Of a stretch of DNA of 64,000 bases, positions 52,536 through 64,000 are shown in pieces. The first letter of the stretch is position 1, and each line of letters opens with the position of its first letter. Both the position numbers and the translations under genes were made by a program. This stretch comes from Lactifluus volemus (Eukaryota; Basidiomycota; Agaricomycetes; Russulales; Russulaceae): positions 310,001 to 374,000 of the forward strand of contig WTXI01000027.1 in NCBI GenBank assembly GCA_022376515.1, written 5' to 3'. The notes under the pieces were generated by a model. It saw only the letters and a program-made list of their open reading frames with translations. It was not told where the DNA came from and did no database searches.

Positions 52536-55449
52536 CTACTCAGGGACCGTAGTTGGGGTGAGGATGTTGCGGACATGTGTTTGAATCAAAGGAAGGGCAC
52601 GCAGCATCAGCTTCACAGGCTTCGATTCTTCTTTAGATGGTGTGAAAGTGGTTGGATGGTTTTGTGGAAGTAAAAATTTCGAGATACTCACCTGCGAAGA
52701 CGAGCCGCCCGTGTCGCTTCAGGATTTTGCCCTCATAGCGAATGACATGATCATGTGGAATAATGACGAGTGAGTGCTGGTTCTATGTTTAGGGCGAACA
52801 TGGAAAAAAAAAAGTGTCGTAACCCACCTTCTGATACCAAGTGATTAAATCGGGGCTTTTCTTTGGGACGAGGGGGATCTTGGTATAGCCAACAACCTGG
52901 ACAACCAACTCCACGTGGCGCATCACACCCGCAGCTGAACAGTTCTAAGGCGCACACACGGATTCGAGGGAAACAAAACGCTCACCGCGGGCCTCTAGTA
53001 GCTCCGAAATACCCACCACTCCGGGGCCGTGACCAATGAGGATTATGCGTTTAGCAGCAGACAGCCTACGACGAGAGGTAAGTCAAAGGCACCTCTATCT
53101 CTGTGACGTGTATTCCTTACAAGATATAGTTGTCCCAGAGGTAAGTCACAATCTCGCGCGTGTACTGCTGTGGCGTTTTTTGCGGATACTAAGGAGGAAA
53201 ATGATGAAGGGAAACACAAAGTAGCAGTAAGGCTTACATCTCTATCACTGGAAGGAGGTTTAGGGAATAAATTGATGTCTAGGAGACCATAATGTTCCTG
53301 CTGCACCCAGTGCACCAACTGCCTTGAGACATCAATCTAGACAGTCTGTAAGATTATCTGAGTGAGCAAGGCGCGAGTAGAACTCACAATGTAAGAGGAT
53401 TCGAGTTGAATGTCGCACGTAAGCCTGTCCGAAATTTCGACGCGAAGGTTCCCGCTACATGCCAATGATCAGAGTAGACTCCAACTCTCGGCGAAGAAAA
53501 CGAGCTACAATTCATGTGCAAAAACGACTAGAACATCATTATCCAAAATGTCCTTCCTGCGAACACAAGCAATTCCTGAGAAAATGACAAGATCGAACAA
53601 CCGGTACTCACGAGCACATGATTTGCGCAGAGAATTTCTCCCTCACGTCGTCGTGCATAAGTGGTACCTCCAGCATGTCAAAATTCCGGTACATGTAGTC
53701 TTGCCTGTGTGCTTTAAGAAGTTCTGCAACATTTTTTTTAAAAACAAGTGGCATGGGAGATCCTCACAGAAGACGTACCTGGGACGGCGAATGCGAATTC
53801 TTCAAAGTCTGAACTAACAAGATGAGCCTCAAACGAGTCTGAAGAGTAAATGAACGGGGAGACCTTCTTTCGGCTGGCAAGCTTTAATGTCGATGTTCTT
53901 CCAGTACTTGCTCTGTTCCTTCGCAACGAGCCACACAGTCTCTGCTTCAACCTCGGATGCCACTAGAGGGGGCAGTTCCGGGGGCGCCTCTCCTAGCAAC
54001 ATCCTACCAACAGCCAATGCGCAGTTGGACAGAGACTCGAGTGTGTACCCGCCCTGCATATGTGAAGAAGGAGGCGGGCGCTTCAACGAAGAAAACGTAC
54101 TTCAAGAACTACAACCACCCTCCCTCCAGCAAGGGTGGAAAGCATGTAAGTCATATGGGCGTATCCTGCAGGCGTGACACAGCATTCCCCGAGGATGTCT
54201 CCGTCGGCCGCATCGAATCCAGCTGAGACTGTTACGAGTTAAGCGTCTTACCTGCAGGTGACTCGCCCCAGAACTTACTGATCACAAGTTCCGGAGCAAA
54301 TTCAGTCGCGATGGGCATGACAATCTGCTGGAAAGCATGAATGTAATCTGCATCGGTCGTGCCAGGCTCTGCCCAAGGGATGTTCACAGAACTTTGGTGA
54401 AGTCATAAGGACAGGAGACAATGGGAGATATTGATTTTGCGCACTAGCCAAGCCCTCTGCCTTCGCCGCAGGAGGTCATACCCCCAAATGGCCCGCACGG
54501 ATAAAACTGTCCGCCCTCATATCTATGGAGGGATATGTACAACACTGAAGGGTCATCATTGAAGGCCCTTTGTGTGCCGTTTCCTGGGACTCGTGCTGAG
54601 TGCCTACAGTTCCGCTATATGATATGCACACACCGTGATGGACATCCCTAGTCACTAGAATAGTTAGTCATGACACTGAAGAAATGAGTTCTATTCACCA
54701 ATCTAATATGAGGATACGCTTGATGGGCGTCATTTGCTGCACTACTCTAGCTGCAACCGCAACATTGTTGAAGAAGCAGAAGCCCATTGGCCGATCTGGT
54801 TCTGCGTGGTGCCCTGGTGGTCGCACAATCGCGAATGTTTTCTTCAAGTCACCACGAGCAACGGCAAGAGCAGCCTCGATGACACCGCCACAGCTTAAGA
54901 GAGCGGATTCTGTAGTCTGTGGGTTAACAAACAACGAATCGCGCTCGTAGAACGCTTTGGAGTCAATGATTTCCTGCCGCGTTAGCGCTGTGGGTGTGTC
55001 GTTCCGTTAGCGTTGGCAGACGGCACTCTACACTACGCACTTTTGAGGGCCAAAACCATCCTCCAGTGCTGCTCGGTGTGTACGAGCAGTACAGCTTCAC
55101 GCTGAACACGGCGGAAGGGAAGGCGTTTCATCGCACTGAGGCACCCATGCTTGCGCAACGTGTTGTGCACGGCCACAATGCGTAGTGGCTGCTCTGGATG
55201 GTCGTCGGCTTCGTCTGGACTATGCGACATCATCGCCGCGTCATACACATAGCCGACGGTGTAGGTCGGCGGCACGAGTGGAACGGATGAGGCCCGCGGG
55301 AATGGTGCCGCCTCGAAGGAAACGAGACGACTGTCGAGCGAAGCCGGACGTGGGGAAGGCCGTGATAAAGACTTATCTATCTTCCCATCAACATCCATTA
55401 CAACAATCTCGTCCGGTGACCTCGCTCCGTCGGCAGTCTCGGTGACCAT
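52536..55449 (-). CDS. hda1: Class II (Hda1-type) histone deacetylase
   Basis: The enzyme removes acetyl groups from histone tails, acting as a nuclear co-repressor. The start at 55449 opens a leader, then [20 protein letters not shown] and [15 protein letters not shown] (about 55250-55160). The catalytic domain shows [20 protein letters not shown] (about 54830-54770), then DW-DVHHG-NGTQ across two introns (54695-54550), [16 protein letters not shown], and [14 protein letters not shown] (about 54215-54175). The zinc-binding Asp/His residues are therefore present. [20 protein letters not shown] ends the domain (about 54055). The C-terminal Arb2-like part includes [14 protein letters not shown] (about 53300) and [19 protein letters not shown] (about 52745-52690). 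I place the stop at 52536, after [19 protein letters not shown]. Many short introns; exact exon ends beyond the motifs are not all resolved. Confidence 0.9.
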
Positions 55450-55992
55450 GCTAGCCTACTGATACTGTACTGTAGAATACACTGGAGAACCCGCAAACTC
55501 GCGGCACGCAATCGAAAATTTAAACTCCGTTTTTCGCCCATGTGCAGCCACTCTCCACTGGCAGTGGCCTAGTAGGATTCACTTAGTAAAACCAAAGTCT
55601 CTATAGAGCCTTTCTCCTTATGTATAATTCCCGCCAGGGTAACATACGACAACCTGAGTATCATGCAATGAATAGTCCGACATGTCGTGAGCATTTCTCC
55701 CTTCAAACTCCAGGCATTTTACGTCCACATGAATGATGGGACCCTCGCAAACGGGTTGAGATGGCTAATCGAAGGATGGAAGTGAGCGCTAGCTTTAGCC
55801 AGGCAAATAATGACGATCTTTCATACAGTAGAGGCCAGCGTGATTGAGGTTCACTGATCGCTGACGTAATCTATTGACACGTCGACGTCGGCACGTCTTA
55901 ACTTGGTTGTCAACTCACCCTTCCACGTCTTAGCGTTATTATTAGCCTACCACGTTGGGACGTGATATCTACCCCCAACAAACCTAACGGCC
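55450..55992. promoter_or_regulatory. Divergent intergenic region between deacetylase and STT3
   Basis: 543 bp separate the two start codons, so it must hold both promoters. ACGTC words cluster at 55860-55960 (TGACGTAATC, GACACGTCGACGTCGGCACGTC, CCACGTCTTAG, CCACGTTGGGACGTG), which could be sites for bZIP or E-box type factors. No clear TATA box is seen for either gene. Confidence 0.5.
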
Positions 55993-58875
55993 ATGTCAAA
56001 GGCCTACCCGCTCCCTACTAATGTTTCTCCTGCGACCGTAGCAAATACCACCTCGCTTATCCGGATTGTCGCCTTTGTCTTTATTTCTGGTGCTGCCATC
56101 GCATCCCGTCTATTTGCTGTCATCAACTTTGAAAGTATTATACATGAATTGTAAGTCAGTCTTCCCGCCTTTATCAGACCGTAGCCGACCTGTCTTTTCT
56201 ACCTTAGTGACCCATGGTTCAACTAGTATGTCCTCATTTGATCGCTGTATCGCATTGTTCTGAAAGCAAGTCAGTCGCGCAACGAGGGTACTTGCTTATC
56301 AAGGGTTTTATGTATGTGGCCTTGCTTTTCCATCCTGAGTTGTCTGGTTGACAAATGGATGGCCAGGAATTCTGGAATTGGTTCGACCCTACGGCATGGT
56401 ACCCATTAGGCCGTGTTGTCGGTGGTACGATATATCCCGGCCTTATGGCAACTAGCGGCGTCATCTACAACGTTCTGCATGCTCTCCACCTTCCTGTCGA
56501 CATACGGAATATCTGTGTACTTCTTGCTCCGGGCTTCAGCGCCCTCACAGCCTGGGCAACCTACATGTATGTTATCCACTTGCTCTCCTTCTTTTGTTTA
56601 CCTGTCTTGATATAGGTTCGCAAAAGAGATGAAAGATGAGAGTGCCGGCCTCCTGGCTGCCGCCTTCATCGGTATCGTTCCCGGCTACATCTCGCGTTCC
56701 GTTGCAGGATCATATGACAATGAGGCTATTGCTATCTTTCTCCTCATGTTCACGTTTTTCCTTTGGATCAAAGCCATGAAACAGGGCAGTGCGCTTTATG
56801 GCGCCCTTGCGGCTCTTTTCTATTTCTATATGGTTGCGGCTTGGGGTAAATTTTCTATCTGACCTTCTTGAGACTCAACTCATCATCATTTCACAGGTGG
56901 TTACGCGTTCATCACGAACATGATCCCATTGCATGCACTTACCCTCACATTAATGGGTCGTTTCACGAATCGCCTTTATGTAGGCTATTCCTCATGGTAC
57001 GCAATCGGCACACTCGCGAGCATGCAAGTGCCATTCGTTGGATTTCAACCTATCCGGACCAGCGAACATATGAGTGCCCTAGGTATGCCCAGAAGCCATC
57101 CTTGAAGTTTCGCACTCATCGATCGCCGTGATATCCAGGTGTCTTTGGCCTTCTGCAGATTGTTGCATTTGTAGAGCTCGTACGGTCACATGTGTCATCA
57201 AAGCATTTCCAACAGCTCTCAGTGGTGTCCGTAATCGCAGCCGGCCTTCTCGGTACATTTGCCATCATTGGTCTGACGTACAAAGGATGGATTGCACCGT
57301 GGACGGGACGATTCTATTCCTTGTGGGATACTGGCTATGCAAAAAAGTCGGTGATTTTTTCCGTGCAGAGGTTTGCCTCTGATTCTTTATTTAGGTATAT
57401 TCCTATCATCGCCTCTGTTTCCGAGCACCAGCCCACTGCATGGCCGTCCTTCTTCATGGACCTTCATTTCCTTATATTCCTCTTCCCGGCCGGCGTCGTT
57501 CTATGCTTCAAGGAATTGCGTGACGAGCACGTATTCGTGATCATCTATGCACTGGTTGCAAGTTACTTTGCGGGTGTGATGGTGCGGCTGATGCTCACGC
57601 TCACCCCGATTGTCTGTGTATCGGCGGCAGTCGCGCTGTCTAGCGTTTTTGATACGTTTATCGACCCCACTGAGGCGGAAGCACCAGAAGTTGATAAGGT
57701 GGACGCGGCGAAGAAGGACAAATCGGCTGTGACTGCCCCGTCTAGCACATTCGTGGCGGACCTTCTAGCGGATGTGGTGGCACCAGGTTCCTCCGTGAAC
57801 AAAAAATCTAAGCCAGCACGACGCGGGATAATTGGGCTCGACACTCGTGGAGCCGTGATTTTGAACGCGCTGGGAATGTTGGTGTATTTTGTTGTGCACT
57901 GCACGTGGGTAACGTCGAATGCGTACTCGTCACCAAGCGTCGTGCTCTCATCTCACACCAATGACGGACTGCATCTCATTGACGATTTTCGAGAGGCGTA
58001 TTATTGGCTTCGCCAAAATACACCAAAGGACGCAGTCGTTATGAGCTGGTGGGACTATGGATATCAGATTGCTGGTATGGCGGACCGTCCCACGCTTGTC
58101 GACAATAACACGTGGAACAACAGTAAGTGTTCGCGTACTCATTTCGGCACGAGGAATGAAGCGTTCTTGCAGCACATATCGCAACCGTGGGCAAGGCCAT
58201 GTCTAGCTCCGAGGAAGTTGCCTATCCCATCCTGCGCAAGCACGATGTTGACTACGTGCTTGTCATCTTTGGCGGCGTGCTTGGCTATTCTGGTGACGAC
58301 ATCAACAAATTCCTATGGATGGTACGCATATCACAGGGCATTTGGCCCGATGAAATCCAGGAACCGTGGTACTTCACACCTCAGGGTGAATACCGCGTTG
58401 ATGATCAAGCATCACCTGCGATGAAAAATAGTCTAATGTATAAGATGTCATACTACCGGTGCGTTGGTGGCAGGTTTACCTTTGGGGGCTGAGTGATAAT
58501 GACTCTTTTGCTTTCAGCTTTTCCGAACTGTTCGGTGGTGGGCCAGCGCAAGATCGTGTTCGTGGACAGATGATCCCCAGCCCGGGCCCTACGCTGGACT
58601 ATCTAGGTGAGTGTCATCGCCTGGCCGCGCTGTAGTCAGTTTTACTGACCAATGCGCAGACGAAGCATTCACTTCCGAGAACTGGATTGTAAGCTGCCTT
58701 GCATAATTTTTAAAAAGTTTGTAATTGAATATCATGATGATGCTTACAGGTGCGCATCTATCAAGTGAAGAAGGAAGACCCTCTTGGTCGAGACCTAAAA
58801 AGCGCAAACGCGTTTGAACATGGCAAGAAGCGCAAACGGACGCGTCCTCCTGTTCGTCGCCGCGCACTTGCGTAA
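55993..58875 (+). CDS. STT3: Oligosaccharyltransferase catalytic subunit STT3
   Basis: STT3 transfers the lipid-linked oligosaccharide onto Asn of Asn-X-Ser/Thr in the ER. Twelve exons fit with consistent phase: 55993-56150, 56208-56225 (18 nt), 56275-56311, 56367-56566, 56616-56845, 56897-57082, 57139-57346, 57395-58122, 58173-58458, 58518-58606, 58660-58688 and 58750-58875, giving 764 residues, in the family range. The N-terminal first transmembrane segment leads to FDPWFNYRAT (the DxWFNYR loop), then [30 protein letters not shown] and [14 protein letters not shown], with about a dozen hydrophobic segments. The lumenal domain has [11 protein letters not shown] (WWDYG signature, about 58047-58061) and [17 protein letters not shown]. 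The C-terminus is Lys/Arg-rich. An acidic/Lys linker ([20 protein letters not shown]) sits in a loop. Confidence 0.96.
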
Positions 58876-58999
58876 ATCAGTAGATAATCTATTAAAATAA
58901 AGAATTCAACGTTGTTTGTGTATATTGATGTCATAGTATCGTGGCGTGATCTAAGTATAACTATTATGTAATCTTTGCCTGACTTCGCGTCTCAAGCAA

Positions 59000-60742
59000 A
59001 TGCCGAGCGCACCGAGTCAGCCGACAGAAGGACAAATAACCCAACTTGTGTTTTCTATCATCTCGAAATCCAGAGAGGATGACTCTCTTAGGTGCGTTCT
59101 TTTCAATTCCTTTTTTTTCCCGGTAAATCGTGTCCAACCGCAATTCAGCTCTTTGACACCGCGACTCATACGCTCTAAGGTCGAAAACGAGCTAGAACTG
59201 CCTAGTGGGTCGCTGAATTCGCAAAAAGTGCTCGTAAAACGCATAATCCAAGACGCCTTGGTGTGTCTCCTTTATTCTTTTAATCCCGAAGAGATAGATG
59301 AAAGTGATTCGACTGCTCATCCTCAGCACCGCGAAGGGTCGAACCAACCTCGAGACGGAAAAAAGAATAAGCTTGATTCGAAATCCAAGGATGGGGAGTG
59401 TGTGCGTCCATCGGCGTCCAAGTCGATCAAGTCAAAGGTACGAAACGTAATGCTTTGTCTATTCTTTGATTTATTCTCACTTTCTTCCCCAGGAAACTAT
59501 CACGGACTCTGAGCTTGAGGGTGAATCAAGGCCATCCACTTCGCAACGCAAAATGAAATTAGACCCAAGGAGAGAGACTGACCAAGTACAGTGCAAGGAT
59601 GACATCGAGTCTCACTCACACACTCATTGATCTGTGCAGGGGACTGGCCCTGTCCGCTCAAAACCGAAAGTAAAATCCTCTACAATTGGAAAACATGCTT
59701 CACCACCGAGCAAGACGGCACTCTCGGGACCAAAACGCAAGCGCAAATCTGCTCCATTAATGATCCAGGTCTGAGGCTTCTGATACATCTTATTGTACGC
59801 CCTCTTGAGCTTCCCTGTTAGAGCGATTCAGATGCGGAAGGTTCTGACAAGAAACCGAGGACGGCCTCATCACCCCATAGCATCCCAGACAGAAAGGTGC
59901 AGATAGACAGTTTTGCGAGGCAGCTCAAAACATTAACCACCTGGCTCTGACGAAGAGTGACTCGGAGATGTCATCATTAGTGGATGAACCCCCCGTGAAG
60001 AAAGGTCGAGGGAAATCCAAGGTTTTAGCTTTCTCCTAACTCTTCGCCACGCCCCGGTCTCACCTATCATGTAACTTCAGGCCTCGGAAATCGTGAAACC
60101 AGAAACGAAATCAAAGCGTTCCAGACAGTCTTCTCAGATCCTCTCTAAAGATGAGGAAACTATCAAGCGCCTGAAGGTTTCCACTCTCTACTCTTGGGGC
60201 ATGTACTCCCCTCTTACTTAGCTTCCTTAGTCCCTCGTTGTAGCTTGCGGCGTGCGAAAACAATGGACGCGAGAGCTCAACGGCCTCAACGATAGTGCGC
60301 AGATTGCGCACATCCGAAAGATACTCGGTGACCTCGGTATGGTGGGGCGTCTGAGCTTGGACCAAGCACGCGAGATCCGTGCTCGGCGTGAACTAGCACA
60401 AGAACTTGGTCCGTAGTCTTATGCAAGTACACCCGGGAGGTGCGATGATATTGACGCTATCTCTTCCTCAGACGACGTGCAGAAGTTTGAGAGGGCTATC
60501 GTATCTGGGAAACCGTTCAAGACCGAGAGTCCAAGGAAACGCATACCCAAAGGGGATATCGATGAGGCCAGTGATGCCAATGACACCTCGGGTTCCTCGA
60601 GTGCTAGTGAATCTGATCGCGAGCCGCCAAAGGTGGTAAGTATTAGCTTCATCCTTACTCAACCACATGCTGAGTGAGTCAGAACAACGCGCGGCGTAGT
60701 ATCATGGCGTTCCTTCAGGACCAGAGTTCGGACGATGACTGA
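59000..60742 (+). CDS. HIRIP3/CHZ-like histone chaperone candidate
   Basis: The predicted protein begins MPSAPSQPTEGQITQLVFSI, then SLTPRLIRSKVENELELPSG and QKVLVKRIIQDAL across an intron at 59092-59147. This is a DEK C-terminal-like helical module. The middle is a Lys/Ser-rich, low-complexity nuclear-type segment spread over several short exons (59494-60180). The C-terminal module reads ACGVRKQWTRELNGLNDSAQ and ILGDLGMVGRLSLDQAREIR, then RELAQEL (60243-60412), which resembles HIRIP3. Finally come an acidic, Ser/Asp-rich segment and NARRSIMAFLQDQSSDDD with the stop at 60740. HIRIP3 and Chz1 bind H2A-H2B or H2A.Z dimers. That role here is inferred from the two modules and acidic tail. It starts 124 bp after the STT3 stop. 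Intron-exon details are only partly certain. Confidence 0.72.
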
Positions 60743-61698
60743 CTCCCCAATCCGCCGCCTCATCGCATAACCCTTTCATCCTCGTAGCGACGTTTTTGTC
60801 GCATCTCACCGTTGGCTTTCTTTCCCATGCCCCTAGTCCAAGTTAATTGTTCATGTTAGCAACAAAGTCATTCATCAGTCATGCATCAATTTCGACCAAA
60901 TTGCCCCGTTCAATCTACATGTTTAGTTCTTTCTAGTACCGACAATACACTTGGTATGCATATATTTCGTAGGCCTGTTCTCGGGACGTTTTCTAAGTAG
61001 TTGTAGTCGCAAGCTTTGGCCGTGAGTCGAGTAAGTGAACGTCTCTTTCCATCCCTTGTTAACGACAACGACACGACACAGGGCCTTAGGGCCCACGCAT
61101 GCTCAAATAGGCGAGGACTGAGGGGGGACTACAATGTATCTATGGGATAATAGCTATTACGGCTGTAACTTATTGACGCTGCTAGAAAAGATTGTCCAGC
61201 CAAACTTGAACTTCTGAAAATGCAGGAGGGATGTCCCCGACATAAGTCTCGCGTGAGGAGTATTGTATGAGCATTAATATCCGAGTTGCAGCATGCAGTG
61301 ACTCGGCAATTATCAAAATAATTGGACCAACGCTTCATGTAAGTTATGTACGATGCTTCTCTGGCTCTGGTATAAAAGGGCACTTGACACGTTCGCTTCA
61401 GTTCGGTTAAATAAGACCGAACATTCTTATCTTATCTGGCAGCACATTGACTGTGACTCAGAGTTGATAGTTTGCCACTGCAGCCACATAAAGCAATCAC
61501 CAAGAAGAATTATCTACTGCATCAGCTTCCCTGTCCAACTAACACTACTAATTTTTTTTTTAGAATCAGCATTTATACAGTGCAGCATGTTTACAAAGAA
61601 CAAAGACGCACTCGGTCGTGACATCAAGCTAACTAAAGGCGCTGGTTACTAATACTAATAATACAACATGTCGCACAGATAAAGAGATCATGAACTTT
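60743..61698. other. Intergenic region with a TATA-like site and a short ORF
   Basis: No conserved protein is visible. At about 61371 TATAAAAGGGCAC looks like a good plus-strand TATA box. A poly(T) tract (61552-61562) with TTTTAG could be a 3' splice site. At 61587 a short frame encodes MFTKNKDALGRDIKLTKGAG and a terminal Tyr. No function is proposed. A small gene or decayed LTR is possible. Confidence 0.35.
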
Positions 61699-64000
61699 TT
61701 ACATCGGGTATTTTAATGACAAATTCGCGACAAATTCCAGAGCGCGAACGCGATAGTCATCATTTTCTGGTTTCACTGGAACGAATACGTCGTCCTGAAA
61801 GACAAGTAATTTGGGATTCTTTAAATTGTATTGTGGCCACGAAATCGGCTCCATTGGCACGCAGTTGGGGTCAAGGTTTCGAGTGAAACAGATGAAATAA
61901 TCTGCCAGCTCTCTATAACCAAGTGGGTCAGGATTAAATGCGTTCAGGATATCCGAGCCGTGGGCCTAGATATGATATAAGTTTTGTCCATGGCAGATAT
62001 ATAGTGACAGCCTCACCGCGCCAATGACAGGGATATCTTTTCCACGTTTGTGAACTGAAGAACGTTGTGTTAGTGATAGGATTGTGTACGCGGACTCGGA
62101 CATACGGAAAGCCCAGGACCTCTGCTTGCTGGCCTGATATTTCAACAGCAACCGGCGAGGGCCGTGGAATACAATGTCCCCTTGTATTGCCGCGATTCGC
62201 TTGTACTGACCACCTCCTGGTCAAAGTAATCTAACTCAAGTCTACCAGGAGGTGATCGAAGTTAGTAAAACGTACTAAACACATTCCTGAGCTCCGTATC
62301 AAAGGGGCAGCCGGCTGAGGGGTCGTCTGGATAATACAGTAAGAGCGAGTCCACGTCATGTTTCGACGCCTTCGGCATCATAAATGACCTCATGAATTCG
62401 TTCACTTGATCCGTAGTGCTGCGGTCTACTATTTAGGACCAATGCTGAGAAATGAATGCATATACAACCCACGTCACATTCGCAGACGCCACAGAGAACA
62501 GAGAACCCTCGTCGTCACAATTTCCTGAAATGAGATAAGCACTTTCTCGTCTTTAATTTACGAAAATCCCATGCCTGTAATCATAGGTACATCTGCAACA
62601 TGGCCACGCACAACCGCATGTTGAGGTGGCTCGGTCAAGAAATCGCCATCAACACGCGGTAGCCAGCTAAGTGCAAGTCCCTGCAGATTCAATGAATGAA
62701 GATGCGGTCGGAGATGCATCTGATTTCACCTGGTATGCGAAAAAGTTGGGCGAATTATCCATAGCATACTTGAACTTGCTATATGGAACTTTGCGGAGAC
62801 AGTCTAGCGTATCGGAGCTGCTGTCGCAGCCTGCTTTCTTGACTAGAGCATCATAATATGGCTGGCCATTTTCAATATCTCCGACGGGGACAGGGCCACC
62901 CGACTGCATGATAGCGCCTCGAAACAGGCCTTCCTGATTTCCATTGTTGACCAGCATGTGCAAGGCTACTGAGATAGCACCTGCACTCTCTCCCCATCTA
63001 GTGAAATGAATAAAGACGCGTAAAAGAACGCAAATAAGATAGAACTAACATTGTGACTTTGGAAGGGTCACCCCCAAATGCTGAGACATGTTTCTGGACC
63101 CACTTTAATGCGAGACGCTCTTTTAAAGTGGATAAGTGTTACAAAACGAGCGCCAGTAGTAAGTGGACTCACGATCCTGAAGACCCAAATTGCCGATCTT
63201 CGCTTCCTTCACTTCTTTCCCAGGCAAGAAGCCAAGCGCTACAAATAGATAAATTTCAGGCAACCTTACGTAGTAACCAATGGGTATAACGCACCCGACA
63301 CACTGTAACTTGTGAGCCTTTATTCCAACCACATTTTTCGCGGCAATCAACTCACCGGTAGTTCATACTAACGAAAACAATTGGCTGGCCAATTTCAACG
63401 GAGCGACCAACGAGAAGCCCACCATCATACCTTTCGGAAATATCAATATCATGAAAGATTCAGACGTAAATGGCACATACATAGCAGTACCACCGATTTC
63501 GAAGCCGCCACCAAAAATCCACTAAACCATTTCCTTCATGAGTGAATTCCAACAGCGCTGGATACTTGTGATTGTGCGTACGACAACGACAGGAAACTGC
63601 GATGTTGGTGTGGCATTTTCGGGTGTGATGACGTTTATTGTCAAGCCTTTGAGGTGGCAATTGGTCAGCGGGACACACCTAATTAAGAGAATATGGCTTA
63701 CAGTCTTCACTGTCTGGAGTGATCCATTCGTACAGTTTACTTACAGTGTCGTTGATAATCTGTTCTAATGGTGAATCCAAGTCTGGAGGTAGGTCCAAAC
63801 GTTGCTGTGGGCAGGACGACCCAAACTTATCGGCTGGGTAGTTGCCTTCATAATGCTCAATGGGTTGCGGTAGACGCAGACGCAGGTCGGACGTGCTAAC
63901 GACATGTGAACGACTTCTCAATAGGTAGTAGATGTGCGAGACTTACGGAGGCTTCGCATATGGTATGCCGAGGAATCGGGCTGTATTACTCCAATGATGG
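61699..64000 (-). CDS. Type B carboxylesterase/lipase, 5' end outside the window
   Basis: The enzyme hydrolyses carboxylic esters through a Ser-His-acid triad. Read right to left, TARFLGIPYAKPP lies at the window edge, then DLRLRLPQPIEHYEGNYPAD (about 63890) and TPDSEDC, where an intron interrupts the typical SEDC-L-N motif. WIFGGGFEIGGTAMY (oxyanion hole, about 63520-63475) and PGKEVKEAKIGNLGLQD (about 63225-63180) follow. The nucleophile elbow is GESAGAISVALHMLVNNG (about 62997-62945), continuing GLFRGAIMQSGGPVPVGDI. The catalytic His is in AHGSDIL (about 61965), and the end is VANLSLKYPM with the stop at 61699. At least six short introns are present. Substrate and secretion cannot be judged because the N-terminus is missing. 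Confidence 0.88.

Overview
The window is nuclear DNA of a filamentous fungus, most likely a basidiomycete (Agaricomycete-like). The reasons are the many short introns (about 40-60 bp) in the conserved genes, a chromodomain-bearing Ty3/gypsy element, and Class II hAT and MULE relics of the kind common in that group. It has two very different halves. Positions 1 to about 50,700 are a graveyard of nested transposable elements with no intact host gene that I can recognise. Positions 50,848 to 64,000 are a compact gene island holding five conserved single-copy-type genes.

Repeat half, left to right. There is a CT-rich minisatellite (840-1640). A solo LTR (type B, 1685-3005, minus) holds a second solo LTR (type D, 1896-2281). 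A poly(A)-tailed SINE with a 14-bp target duplication follows (3151-3705). Next are a non-autonomous hAT-type element (5552-7382), a MULE transposase relic (7740-8900), a Tc1-like MITE (10407-10928), a 5'-truncated Copia element (12400-14921) and a decayed gypsy element broken by a Copia LTR (14922-18000). A second MULE relic on the minus strand (19151-20900) carries a SWIM zinc finger. A minus-strand hAT transposase gene (22640-31110) has been split by a palindromic MITE, a 5.56-kb hAT-type element and a solo LTR. A large chromodomain gypsy element (31111-41422) is itself broken by a solo LTR (35507-36444) and a 1.48-kb inverted-repeat element (37457-38937). An inverted partial copy of the same gypsy family (41423-42187) adjoins it. 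After that come a candidate 3.5-kb element (42224-45723) and a second copy of a minisatellite-rich hAT-type element (to 46456). A minus-strand gypsy integrase relic (46457-50700) was invaded by a hAT-type element (46640-48835) and by two copies of an unusual poly(A) retroposon.

The strongest candidate for something undescribed is that retroposon: two copies in opposite orientation (46751-48194 minus, 48991-50506 plus). Each has a poly(A) tail and a 13-15 bp target-site duplication. Each carries one long related ORF with a conserved core and a C-terminal Cys/His motif, but no reverse transcriptase or endonuclease that I can see. Other notable signals are clusters of TGASTCA (Gcn4/AP-1-type) heptamers in two LTR families, a gypsy element whose primer-binding site matches its own predicted mRNA 5' end (self-priming), a chimeric 5' LTR, a zinc-knuckle ORF downstream of the chromodomain, a family of inverted-repeat elements with ATCAGGAAAAYCC termini that includes 172-bp near-perfect palindromes, repeated tRNA-like A-box/B-box modules inside mobile elements, and recurrent CGA-to-TGA stop mutations suggesting methylation-linked decay.

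Gene island. An ER protein disulfide isomerase-like protein ending in KDEL (50848-52373, plus) converges on a class II (Hda1-type) histone deacetylase (52536-55449, minus). A 543-bp divergent intergenic region separates the deacetylase from STT3, the catalytic oligosaccharyltransferase subunit (55993-58875, plus). A HIRIP3/CHZ-like histone chaperone candidate follows (59000-60742, plus). A type B carboxylesterase enters from the right edge (61699-64000, minus, 5' end outside the window). The PDI and STT3 both act in ER protein folding and N-glycosylation, and the other two act on chromatin. They look like ordinary neighbours rather than a pathway cluster.
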